Shown here one piece after another: positions 1 through 6,075 of a stretch of 6,382 nucleotides of DNA (position 1 is its first letter; each line of letters starts with the position of its first letter). The stretch covers positions 1 through 6,382 of the forward strand of contig SKIM01000146.1 of the NCBI GenBank assembly GCA_007116445.1. The letters are read 5' to 3'. The position numbers were made by a program, and so were the translations under genes. The stretch is from Natronohydrobacter sp. GTDB taxonomy: Bacteria; Pseudomonadota; Alphaproteobacteria; Rhodobacterales; Rhodobacteraceae. The notes beneath the pieces were generated by a model. That model searched no databases. It was not told where the DNA came from and saw nothing but the letters and a program-made list of their open reading frames with translations.

Positions 1-1631
1 GCCGCCGGATCGAGCGGCCTGCCCTGCCATGTCAGATTGCGGATGCGCGCATGGCGGGAATCGATCTCTCGCCCATCGGCAGCGAAACGCGCGGGGACAG
101 ACAGATCGATCTCATAATCCAAGCCGTAAATGATCTCGAAATTATAAGACGGGAAAGTCTCATCCATGAGGAATTGCTCAGCCAGATCGGGATAGATCTG
201 ATTATAGGCCGAGGCCGAGCGCTCCAGCCACAGGAGCAGATCCGCCCCGGTCACCCGACATGCGGCAATCGTGTTGGGATAGAGATAAAGATCGCCCAGC
301 GCCCGCAAGGTCAGCGTGCCCGCCTGCACATTGGAGAAGTTGCGCGGCCCGGCCAGCCCACCCGCCTTGCAGGGCGCGACGGCCGAGAGCAGTGGCAACG
401 CGGTCAGCTCTGGGCTGCGCAGGCGACGCGCCACGAAATCGGCCTGCGCATCCGCGATCAACGCGGTCGCCGCTGTCTGGCCCAGATACACGAAAAACGA
501 GTTGATCGGAGCCGCGCAATGCCCGATCCGGCGGCGGTTGTTCTCGATCACTTCCAGATGCGTCCGTTCGACAATTTTCCGCACCCACGGCATGCGGGGC
601 AATTGCGCATGGGCTTCGTCTGGCAAAAGCGCAGGTCCGCAGGCCGCAGTCGGAGCGTCGCGCAAGCTGCGGGTCGTCACCTCTGCCCCGAGAACTGTCC
701 AGCGCCCGCCCGTATACAGCATCTTCAGGTCGATCAGCCCCAGATGCGAGCCGAAGAACCCGCTCATCACCACAGGTTTGCCGCAGATTGTGCCGCGCTC
801 GACATCTATGCCGGGGATATTGGCAAAGACCCGTGACGGAAAAACCTGGTGACTGTGACCGCTGAGGATGAGATCCACCCCTTCGATCCCGGCCAGCGGG
901 ATGATCGCGTTTTCCATGTTTTCGCTATGGCGGATCGGGCCGATGCCCGAATGGGCCAGCAGCACGACCAGATCTGCCCCCGCCTCGCGCATTTCAGGCA
1001 CGAAGGCGCGAACGGTCTCGACCATGTCACGGGTCTGGATCAGCCCGCGCAGGGCCTGTCTTTCCCAAACCGTGATCTGCGGGGGCGCCACCCCGATCAC
1101 GCCGATGCAAAGCGGATAGGATCGCCCGGCGCGATCTGTCACCTGGCGGCGCAGCAAGCTGTAGGGACGGGCATAGTGGCGATCCTTGCGCGGGCTTGGC
1201 CCGGCCTGCGTCAAAATATTTGCTGCGACTACGGGGAATTCCGCCTGTGACAGCGCTTTGGTGAGGAAACCCAGCCCATAGTTGAATTCATGATTGCCCA
1301 GCGTGATCGCGTCATAGCGCAACGCATTCATGGCTTCGGTGATCGGATGCAGATCGCCCTCGCGCAGACCACGTTCGAAAGCGATGAAATCACCGACAGG
1401 TGTGCCCTGCAGAAAATCGCCATTGTCAAACAAAAGGGAATTGGGCACTTCCTGACGGGCGATATCGATCAACCCGGCCAGACATGTCAGCCCCAGATCA
1501 GGATCAGCTGTGTCGGAATAATAGTCATAGGGGTGCAGATGCATATGAAGATCCGTCGTCTCCATGATGCGCAGATCGACAGTTGTGGAAACGCCAACCG
1601 ACGTGTTCAACACAGCCCTCTGATATTCCAT
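1..1631 (-). CDS. cpdB: CpdB-like 2',3'-cyclic-nucleotide 2'-phosphodiesterase / 3'-nucleotidase, C-terminus cut by window edge
   Basis: The reverse strand is open for 543 codons from an ATG at 1631 to the left edge. The product should hydrolyse 2',3'-cyclic nucleotides to 3'-nucleotides and then remove the 3'-phosphate. The N-terminal metallophosphatase domain shows the metal-site motifs in order: D27-x-H29 in TTDLHMHL, D69-N-G-D72, G112-N-H-E-F116, AHSG with H227, and GHSHQ at 258-262. From about residue 360 a 5'-nucleotidase C-terminal domain follows, with a segment (YNFEIIYGLDYEIDL, 496-510) typical of CpdB rather than UshA. E. coli CpdB is 647 residues, so roughly 100 are missing here. 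The start is uncertain. A GTG at 1643 has an AGAGAGG about 11 bases upstream, and a TTG at 1610 has CAGAGG 6 bases upstream; the ATG has no good ribosome site. None of these starts gives a signal peptide, unlike the periplasmic E. coli enzyme. It is transcribed divergently from nudC. Confidence 0.93.
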   Translation of the reverse strand, partial: MEYQRAVLNTSVGVSTTVDLRIMETTDLHMHLHPYDYYSDTADPDLGLTCLAGLIDIARQEVPNSLLFDNGDFLQGTPVGDFIAFERGLREGDLHPITEAMNALRYDAITLGNHEFNYGLGFLTKALSQAEFPVVAANILTQAGPSPRKDRHYARPYSLLRRQVTDRAGRSYPLCIGVIGVAPPQITVWERQALRGLIQTRDMVETVRAFVPEMREAGADLVVLLAHSGIGPIRHSENMENAIIPLAGIEGVDLILSGHSHQVFPSRVFANIPGIDVERGTICGKPVVMSGFFGSHLGLIDLKMLYTGGRWTVLGAEVTTRSLRDAPTAACGPALLPDEAHAQLPRMPWVRKIVERTHLEVIENNRRRIGHCAAPINSFFVYLGQTAATALIADAQADFVARRLRSPELTALPLLSAVAPCKAGGLAGPRNFSNVQAGTLTLRALGDLYLYPNTIAACRVTGADLLLWLERSASAYNQIYPDLAEQFLMDETFPSYNFEIIYGLDYEIDLSVPARFAADGREIDSRHARIRNLTWQGRPLDPA

Positions 1632-1685
1632 CGCGTCTTGCACGGATTTGCGCGCCTCTCTACTTTGTTTTCGCGCGTCATTGAC

Positions 1686-1718
1686 CCGAATCCAGCAAAG
1701 CTGATCTTAGCGATTCGG
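1686..1718. repeat. 7-bp inverted repeat CCGAATC / GATTCGG
   Basis: CCGAATC at 1686-1692 and its exact reverse complement GATTCGG at 1712-1718 are separated by 19 bases. The right arm ends directly before the second copy of the direct repeat at 1719. It could be part of an operator for either divergent gene, but at 7 bp it could also be chance. Confidence 0.4.
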
Positions 1719-1731
1719 TCCAGCAAAGATG
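1691..1731. repeat. Direct repeat TCCAGCAAAG(C/A)TG, two copies
   Basis: TCCAGCAAAGCTG at 1691-1703 and TCCAGCAAAGATG at 1719-1731 match at 12 of 13 positions, with starts 28 bp apart. They lie 60-100 bp upstream of the cpdB start and 120-160 bp upstream of the nudC start, a reasonable position for a regulator-binding pair. The repeat is seen directly; its function is inferred. Confidence 0.5.
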
Positions 1732-1789
1732 CGCAGCAGGCACAACTTTCGTAACGCCCCACATGGACGTCGCACAACTATTGGGAGCA

Positions 1790-1815
1790 TTTTTGCGCCG
1801 AGCTGCTGGCAAAAA
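1790..1815. repeat. Inverted repeat TTTTTGC / GCAAAAA upstream of nudC
   Basis: TTTTTGC at 1790-1796 and GCAAAAA at 1809-1815 are exact reverse complements around a 12-base loop, ending 37 bases before the nudC ATG. It is not a standard intrinsic terminator on either strand, because the T and A runs form the stem instead of following it. It could be a leader hairpin or a protein site. Confidence 0.35.
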
Positions 1816-1840
1816 GACACATTTTCGACCACAGACAAAT

Positions 1841-1844
1841 GAGG
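1841..1844 (+). promoter_or_regulatory. Ribosome binding site of nudC
   Basis: GAGG, the start of GAGGCGAGGCGG, ends 8 bases before the ATG at 1853. This favours that ATG over the in-frame ATG at 1763, which has no purine-rich stretch before it. Confidence 0.7.
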
Positions 1845-1852
1845 CGAGGCGG

Positions 1853-2812
1853 ATGAGCAAATGGCAGTTTTCTTTCCATGCACGCTGGGCCAGCCGTGAT
1901 GCTGCGGCGCGGGCGGATCCTCATGCGCTGCTTGCCGCGCAGGATGATCCGTCCAGTCAGATCCTGCCGCTCTGGCGTGGCAAGCCGCATTTATGCGGCG
2001 ACCAGCTTGGCTGGATCAGCGCGGATCATGCGATGCTGGCGCATGCCCGCCGCCCCTGGCTGTATCTGGGCCAGCATGACGGGCGCAGCTGCTTTGCGGC
2101 GGATATCTCCTCATGGGAGCCTGACGCGCTTGACCGCGCGGCACTTGCGATGTTCATCGACCGGTCGGAGCAATGCTTTCCCGGCACTGGTCCGGGGTGC
2201 CGGTTCACCGATCTGCGCCTGGCGATGACACAGCTCGCAAGTGCGGAGGCCGCGCTCGCCGGGACTGCGCGGGCCCTGTTCAACTGGCATCGCACGCATC
2301 AATTCTGCGCCGCCTGCGGCCAGCGCAGCGAAATTGCGCTGGCCGGATGGGAACGCCATTGCCCGGCCTGTGGCGCGAAACATTTCCCACGCACGGACCC
2401 GGTGGTGATCATGCTGGTTCTGCATGGCAATCATGTGCTGCTCGGCCGGTCACAGGGCTGGCCCGAAAAGATGTATTCCGCGCTTGCGGGCTTCATCGAA
2501 CCCGGCGAGACGATGGAAGCCGCCGTCGCGCGCGAGGTGATGGAAGAAACCGGCATCCCGATCGGCAAGGTGCATTACATCGCATCCCAGCCCTGGCCAT
2601 TTCCGAACTCACTGATGTTGGGCACATGGGCGCGCGCGCAGTCCACGGTGATCACGCGCGATGACGAGCTGGAAGATGCCCGCTGGTTCAGCCGCGAGGA
2701 AATCCTGCGCGCCTGGCATGGGGCCCATCCCGACCTTCTGCCCGCACGTGAAGGGGCGATTGCGCATTACATGATCGGGCAATGGCTTGCCGGTCGTCTG
2801 GGATCGGCCTAA
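1853..2812 (+). CDS. nudC: NAD(+)/NADH diphosphatase NudC (Nudix hydrolase with zinc ribbon)
   Basis: The 319-residue product has every hallmark of NudC. This enzyme splits NAD(H) into NMN(H) and AMP and, in E. coli, removes NAD caps from RNA 5' ends. A variable N-terminal domain (about 1-140) is followed by a four-cysteine zinc ribbon with C152-x2-C155 and C170-x2-C173. The Nudix box runs from G213 to I235 and fits the consensus exactly: G213, E219, R227-E228, E231-E232, G234. Just after it, SQPWPFPNS at 245-253 is the NudC-specific signature that separates NADH pyrophosphatases from other Nudix enzymes. E. coli NudC is shorter (257 residues); the extra length is mostly in the N-terminal domain. 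The start at 1853 is supported by a good ribosome site. pgsA follows 53 bases downstream on the same strand with no obvious terminator between, so co-transcription is plausible. The protein is expected to be cytoplasmic. Confidence 0.96.
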   Translation: MSKWQFSFHARWASRDAAARADPHALLAAQDDPSSQILPLWRGKPHLCGDQLGWISADHAMLAHARRPWLYLGQHDGRSCFAADISSWEPDALDRAALAMFIDRSEQCFPGTGPGCRFTDLRLAMTQLASAEAALAGTARALFNWHRTHQFCAACGQRSEIALAGWERHCPACGAKHFPRTDPVVIMLVLHGNHVLLGRSQGWPEKMYSALAGFIEPGETMEAAVAREVMEETGIPIGKVHYIASQPWPFPNSLMLGTWARAQSTVITRDDELEDARWFSREEILRAWHGAHPDLLPAREGAIAHYMIGQWLAGRLGSA

Positions 2813-2854
2813 GACGACCCTGTGCAGGGCTTGCAATTCGCCCCGCGCGCTTTC

Positions 2855-2858
2855 AGGA
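2855..2858 (+). promoter_or_regulatory. Ribosome binding site of pgsA
   Basis: AGGA ends 7 bases before the ATG at 2866. The nearby ATG at 2860 is too close to it, and the ATG at 2899 has only a weak GGAC upstream, so 2866 is the preferred pgsA start. Confidence 0.55.
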
Positions 2859-2865
2859 TATGAAT

Positions 2866-3570
2866 ATGAGATCGCAGATACCGGCTGGACCCAAGACCAT
2901 GACGCCCTGGACTGTCCCGAACATCCTGACCGTCCTGCGCCTGCTTGCGGCACCGGGGGTCGCGGTGATGTTTCTTTATTTCCATCGGCCCTGGGCGGAT
3001 TGGTTTGCGCTGACGCTTTTCGCGCTGGCTGCGATCACGGATTTCTTCGATGGCTATTTGGCACGGGCCTGGAAACAGGAAAGCCGCCTGGGCGCGATGC
3101 TCGATCCGATTGCCGACAAGGCGATGGTGGTGATCGCGTTGCTGGTGATCACAGGCTATTCCGGCATGGACCCCTGGCTGATCCTGCCGGCCACGGCGAT
3201 CCTGTTCCGCGAGGTCTTCGTGTCTGGCTTGCGCGAATTTCTGGGGGACAATGCCGGGCTTTTGCAGGTCACGAAGCTCGCGAAATGGAAAACCACCGCG
3301 CAGATGACCGCGATCGCCGTGCTGTTTCTTGCCATGGGGCTGGAATATGTGCGCGAGGCGACGACCCTGCGCAGCCATACCGCCTTGATCGAAACGCTGA
3401 GTGAATTCGGCACGCAGGATGTCAATGTTGTCGATCTGGCCCGCAGCGGCGGTGATCTGGTCTGGAAAACGGGTCTGGCGCTGATCTGGATCGCGGCGAT
3501 CCTGACGCTGATCACAGGCCTGGATTACTTCCGAAAGGCGCAACCCTATCTGAAAGACGCTCCGAAATGA
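2866..3570 (+). CDS. pgsA: CDP-diacylglycerol-glycerol-3-phosphate 3-phosphatidyltransferase
   Basis: This integral membrane enzyme transfers a phosphatidyl group from CDP-diacylglycerol to glycerol-3-phosphate. The product, phosphatidylglycerol phosphate, is the precursor of phosphatidylglycerol and cardiolipin. The CDP-alcohol phosphatidyltransferase motif is complete: D59, D62-G63, A66-R67, G76, D80 and D84 in the correct spacing. The N-terminal PNILTVLRLLAAP (18-30) is typical of PgsA. Hydrophobic segments lie at about 18-40, 43-60, 85-97, 101-118, 143-160 and 202-220. At 234 residues it is longer than E. coli PgsA (182). Much of the excess is a polar stretch at about 163-200 between the last two membrane segments. 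The start at 2866 has the best ribosome site; the ATG at 2899 (223 residues) is the main alternative, since the conserved region begins just after it. The stop overlaps the moaD start (ATGA). Phosphatidylserine synthase is a less likely identity. Confidence 0.92.
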   Translation: MRSQIPAGPKTMTPWTVPNILTVLRLLAAPGVAVMFLYFHRPWADWFALTLFALAAITDFFDGYLARAWKQESRLGAMLDPIADKAMVVIALLVITGYSGMDPWLILPATAILFREVFVSGLREFLGDNAGLLQVTKLAKWKTTAQMTAIAVLFLAMGLEYVREATTLRSHTALIETLSEFGTQDVNVVDLARSGGDLVWKTGLALIWIAAILTLITGLDYFRKAQPYLKDAPK

Positions 3571-3818
3571 CGCTGGAAATCCTCTATTTTGCCTGGCTGC
3601 GCGAACGGATTGGCCTGCCACGCGAAACGGTCACGACCCAGGCGACAACAGTCCACGACCTGATCGTCGAGTTGCGCGCGCGCGACGAACGCTATGCGCT
3701 GGCCTTCTTCGATCTCTCGGCGATCCGTGTCGCACTTGATCAGGAACTGGCTGATTTCGACGCAGATCTTGCGAATGTCCGCGAAGTGGCGTTCTTCCCG
3801 CCAATGACAGGGGGCTGA
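3567..3818 (+). CDS. moaD: Molybdopterin synthase sulfur carrier subunit MoaD
   Basis: This 83-residue ubiquitin-fold protein carries sulfur for molybdenum cofactor synthesis. Its C-terminal glycine is adenylated by MoeB, converted to a thiocarboxylate, and inserted in the MoaE active site to supply the dithiolene sulfurs. The sequence ends in PPMTGG, the expected exposed double-glycine tail, and begins with the beta-strand LEILYFAWLRERIG, typical of MoaD. The length is close to the usual 81 residues. The ATG overlaps the pgsA stop by 4 bases, which suggests translational coupling, and the moaE ATG follows after one spacer base. MoeB and the earlier pathway genes (moaA, moaC) are not in this window. 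A ThiS identity is unlikely given the length and the moaE partner next door. Confidence 0.94.
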   Translation: MTLEILYFAWLRERIGLPRETVTTQATTVHDLIVELRARDERYALAFFDLSAIRVALDQELADFDADLANVREVAFFPPMTGG

Positions 3819-3819
3819 A

Positions 3820-4263
3820 ATGGAGATCCGCGTGCAGGAAGCCCCGTTCGACTTCGGCGCAGAATGCGCCCGCTTCGCGCAAGGTCGCGAAGGCATTGGC
3901 GCGGTGGTGACCTTTTGCGGCATCGTGCGCAATGATGGCGGGCAGATGCAGGCTATGGAAATCGAGCATTACCCTGGCATGACCGAACGCGCCCTGCGCC
4001 AGATCGCCGAAGACGCCAGCCGCCGCTGGGCGCTGGCCGATCTGTTGATCCTGCACCGCTATGGGCGGATGCGGCCAGGCGAGAAGATCATGATGGTCGC
4101 CACGGCATCTACCCATCGCGCGGATGCGTTTGCAGCCGCAGATTTTCTGATGGACTATCTCAAATCGCGCGCGCCATTCTGGAAGAAGGAAATCTCGGCT
4201 GACAGCGCGGCATGGGTTGCGGCAAAAGATGCGGATGAGGCCGCGCTGGAGCGCTGGGGTTGA
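3820..4263 (+). CDS. moaE: Molybdopterin synthase catalytic subunit MoaE
   Basis: MoaE forms a heterotetramer with MoaD and converts cyclic pyranopterin monophosphate to molybdopterin in the cytoplasm. The 147-residue sequence carries the key residues: R37 in FCGIVRN, the EHYPGMTE block at 49-56, H99-R100 in STHRADAF, and the lysines K115 and K122 in DYLKSRAPFWKKE. These two lysines sit where E. coli has its catalytic K119 and K126, allowing for four fewer residues here. The length matches the family (about 150). A good ribosome site, AGGGGG at 3809-3814, lies inside the end of moaD, 5 bases before the ATG. The gene is the last of the nudC-pgsA-moaD-moaE run; no clear terminator follows. Confidence 0.96.
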   Translation: MEIRVQEAPFDFGAECARFAQGREGIGAVVTFCGIVRNDGGQMQAMEIEHYPGMTERALRQIAEDASRRWALADLLILHRYGRMRPGEKIMMVATASTHRADAFAAADFLMDYLKSRAPFWKKEISADSAAWVAAKDADEAALERWG

Positions 4264-4389
4264 GATAAGGCCGCGCCTGCAGCCGAAATTGCGGGCACAG
4301 AGCAGCGTTTCGCCTTGACGCGCCCGCCTGCGCGCCCAACTCCGTCAACAGGTATGCCAACCCATTGAGCTACAGGAAACCCGCGACGG
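4264..4389. other. moaE-ynjC intergenic gap
   Basis: This stretch of 126 bases has no gene. It holds a 6-bp inverted repeat (TTGACG at 4315-4320, CGTCAA at 4343-4348) around G/C-rich sequence with no T run, so it is not a convincing terminator. On the minus strand, 4373-4354 reads GTAGCTCAATGGGTTGGCAT, resembling the left half of a tRNA D-arm, but no cloverleaf could be completed. TTGACG resembles a -35 box but no matching -10 was seen. There is no recognisable TPP or Moco riboswitch. Confidence 0.5.
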
Positions 4390-6075
4390 ATGGGACAGAG
4401 ATATATCGCGCGGGCGGGCTTTTGGGGCGCGCTCATTTGCCTGTCCCTGCCTGTGATGGCAGGGCTTGCGGGCGTGATAGGTCCGGCTTTCGGGTATCTG
4501 CCCGCGCTTGGCAGCACCGAAATCAGCCTCGCGCCATGGCGGGGGCTGCTCGCATGGCCCGGACTGGCCGACGCCATTCGCCTTTCGCTCGTCACCGGGC
4601 TGCTCGCGACGGCGCTCTCGCTGGCGCTGACGCTGCTGATCGTGGCTGCGTGGCAGGGCACGCGCAGCTTTCTCTGGGTCACGCGCGCGCTCGCACCACT
4701 GCTCGCGCTGCCCCATGCGGCGGCGGCATTCGGGCTGGCTTTTCTGATCGCGCCTTCGGGCTGGATCGCGCGCGGGCTCTCGCCCTGGGCCACAGGCTGG
4801 GACCGCCCGCCCGATCTGCTGATCGTCAATGACCCGCTGGGGCTTGCGCTTGTGGCCGGGCTGGTCGTGAAGGAAGTCCCCTTTCTGCTGTTGATGACGC
4901 TGGCCGCCCTGCCCCAGACCGACAGCCTGCGCAGCCAATTGGTAGCGCGCGCGCTCGGATATGGCCGCGTGATGGGCTGGATGAAGGCCGTTGCACCGCG
5001 TGTCATCGCGCAGATCCGCCTGCCGATCTATGCAGTGCTCGCCTATTCCATGTCGGTTGTCGATGTCGCGCTGATCCTTGGCCCCACGCGCCCGCCGACG
5101 CTGGCGGTGCAGATCCTCGACTGGACGACGCATCCCGACCTTGCCCTGCGGTTTCAGGCTGCGGCGGGGGCTGTGCTGCAACTGGGACTGGTGATTGCCG
5201 CGCTGGGGCTCTGGCATGGTGCGGAGCGGCTGATTGCGCGGCAGTCGCAGCATTGGGCCGCGCAGGGCGCACGCGGTGTCGCGCTGGACCGGGTGTTGCG
5301 CCCGCTTGGGGCGGGGGCGGCACTGCTGATTGGTGTCGCAGTCGGTCTGGGGCTTGCGGGGCTTTTGCTGTGGTCCTTCGCCGGGCTTTGGCGTTTCCCG
5401 GCGCTCTGGCCCGAGACGCTGAGCCTGCGCATCTGGACTGCGCAAGCCGCCACGCTCTGGCCGGTGCTGGGCATGACCGCGCTGATCGCGTCTGGCGCGA
5501 CGCTGATCGCGCTTGTCCTGAGCATTGCCGCCCTGCAGGCGCGCCCCAATCCCGGGCGCAGCGCCAATGCGCTGATTTACCTGCCGTTGATCGTGCCCCA
5601 GATCGCGTTTCTGCCGGGGCTGGCGAGCTTTGCGCTGATGCTCGGCGTGGATGGCACGCCGACAGCCGTGATGCTGGCCCATCTCGTATTCGTGCTGCCC
5701 TACGTCTATCTGACGCTGGCTGACCCCTGGCGTGCCTGGGACAGCCGCGCGGGGCTGAGTGCCGCGAGCCTTGGCGCGCGGCCGATGCGGGTGCTCTGGA
5801 CGATCCGGCTGCCAATGCTGACCCGCGCGCTTCTGGTGGCCGCGGCTGTGGGCTTCGCGACATCCGTGGCGCAATATCTGCCGACGCTTCTGATCGGCGC
5901 GGGCCGTGTGACGACCGTCACGACCGAGGCCGTGGCGCTTGCGAGCTCGGCCAACCGGCGGCTGATCGGGGTCTGGGCCGTTGTGCAGATGGCGCTGCCG
6001 ATGGCGGTTTTCGCCCTCTGCCTGGCGCTGCCTGCCTTGCTCTTTCGCAACCGCCATGGGATGCGCATCGGATGA
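4390..6075 (+). CDS. ynjC: YnjC-type ABC transporter permease, two fused permease domains
   Basis: This 561-residue inner-membrane protein has about twelve hydrophobic segments arranged as two six-helix halves (about 10-280 and 300-553). This is the fused layout of YnjC and related ThiP/iron-type permeases, where one chain replaces a permease dimer. The N-terminal region with FGYLPALG (35-41) followed by LAPWRGLLAWPGL (47-59) resembles E. coli YnjC. The loop that contacts the ATPase is present twice. The second copy is canonical: A458-A459, G462, then I472-R-L-P475. The first (A186 to about P203, G190) is degenerate. A weak AGGA at 4374-4377 lies 12 bases before the ATG. The stop overlaps the ynjD start in ATGA. 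The substrate is unknown; YnjBCD-type systems have been linked by prediction to thiamine or similar small molecules, which the sequence here does not prove. ThiP is the main alternative name. Confidence 0.85.
   Translation: MGQRYIARAGFWGALICLSLPVMAGLAGVIGPAFGYLPALGSTEISLAPWRGLLAWPGLADAIRLSLVTGLLATALSLALTLLIVAAWQGTRSFLWVTRALAPLLALPHAAAAFGLAFLIAPSGWIARGLSPWATGWDRPPDLLIVNDPLGLALVAGLVVKEVPFLLLMTLAALPQTDSLRSQLVARALGYGRVMGWMKAVAPRVIAQIRLPIYAVLAYSMSVVDVALILGPTRPPTLAVQILDWTTHPDLALRFQAAAGAVLQLGLVIAALGLWHGAERLIARQSQHWAAQGARGVALDRVLRPLGAGAALLIGVAVGLGLAGLLLWSFAGLWRFPALWPETLSLRIWTAQAATLWPVLGMTALIASGATLIALVLSIAALQARPNPGRSANALIYLPLIVPQIAFLPGLASFALMLGVDGTPTAVMLAHLVFVLPYVYLTLADPWRAWDSRAGLSAASLGARPMRVLWTIRLPMLTRALLVAAAVGFATSVAQYLPTLLIGAGRVTTVTTEAVALASSANRRLIGVWAVVQMALPMAVFALCLALPALLFRNRHGMRIG

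Larger units (their letters stand above)
1644..1852. promoter_or_regulatory. Divergent cpdB-nudC intergenic region
   Basis: This stretch of about 210 bp must carry the promoters for cpdB (leftward) and nudC (rightward). It is visibly more A/T-rich than the flanking genes. It contains a 13-bp near-perfect direct repeat, a 7-bp inverted repeat that encloses the first copy, and a separate TTTTTGC/GCAAAAA inverted repeat close to nudC. I could not identify a convincing -35/-10 pair on either strand. An in-frame ATG at 1763 would extend NudC by 30 residues, but it has no ribosome site and the extra residues do not look like part of the family. Confidence 0.6.

Noticed and set aside
51..836. 261-codon plus-strand open frame at the left edge, and other plus-strand frames up to 1754
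   Set aside because: They lie antisense to cpdB, whose motifs are intact on the minus strand; their products are arginine/glutamine-rich without domains.
1763..1852. 30-residue N-terminal extension of NudC from the ATG at 1763
   Set aside because: There is no ribosome site before this ATG, while GAGG is well placed before the ATG at 1853; the extension also covers the inverted repeat in the leader.
2818..2829. CCCTGTGCAGGG palindrome between nudC and pgsA
   Set aside because: The arms are only 5 bp with a 2-base loop and no T run, so it is not a credible terminator; likely chance in G/C-rich DNA.
2809..3621. 270-codon minus-strand open frame opposite pgsA
   Set aside because: It mirrors pgsA in a high-GC genome. 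The composition is rich in R, Q and H, there is no family resemblance, and pgsA carries a complete catalytic motif.
4315..4348. TTGACG...CGTCAA as a terminator or promoter
   Set aside because: A 6-bp stem with a 22-base loop and no T run is too weak for an intrinsic terminator, and no -10 box lies at suitable spacing from the TTGACG.
4264..4389. TPP or molybdenum cofactor riboswitch ahead of ynjC
   Set aside because: None of the conserved TPP core (such as CTGAGA) or Moco riboswitch elements could be found in the 126-base gap.
4345..6057. 570-codon open frame on the minus strand opposite ynjC
   Set aside because: The translation is dominated by R, Q, P, G and H with no recognisable domain, as expected for the antisense of a G/C-rich gene. 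The plus-strand permease is clearly the real gene.
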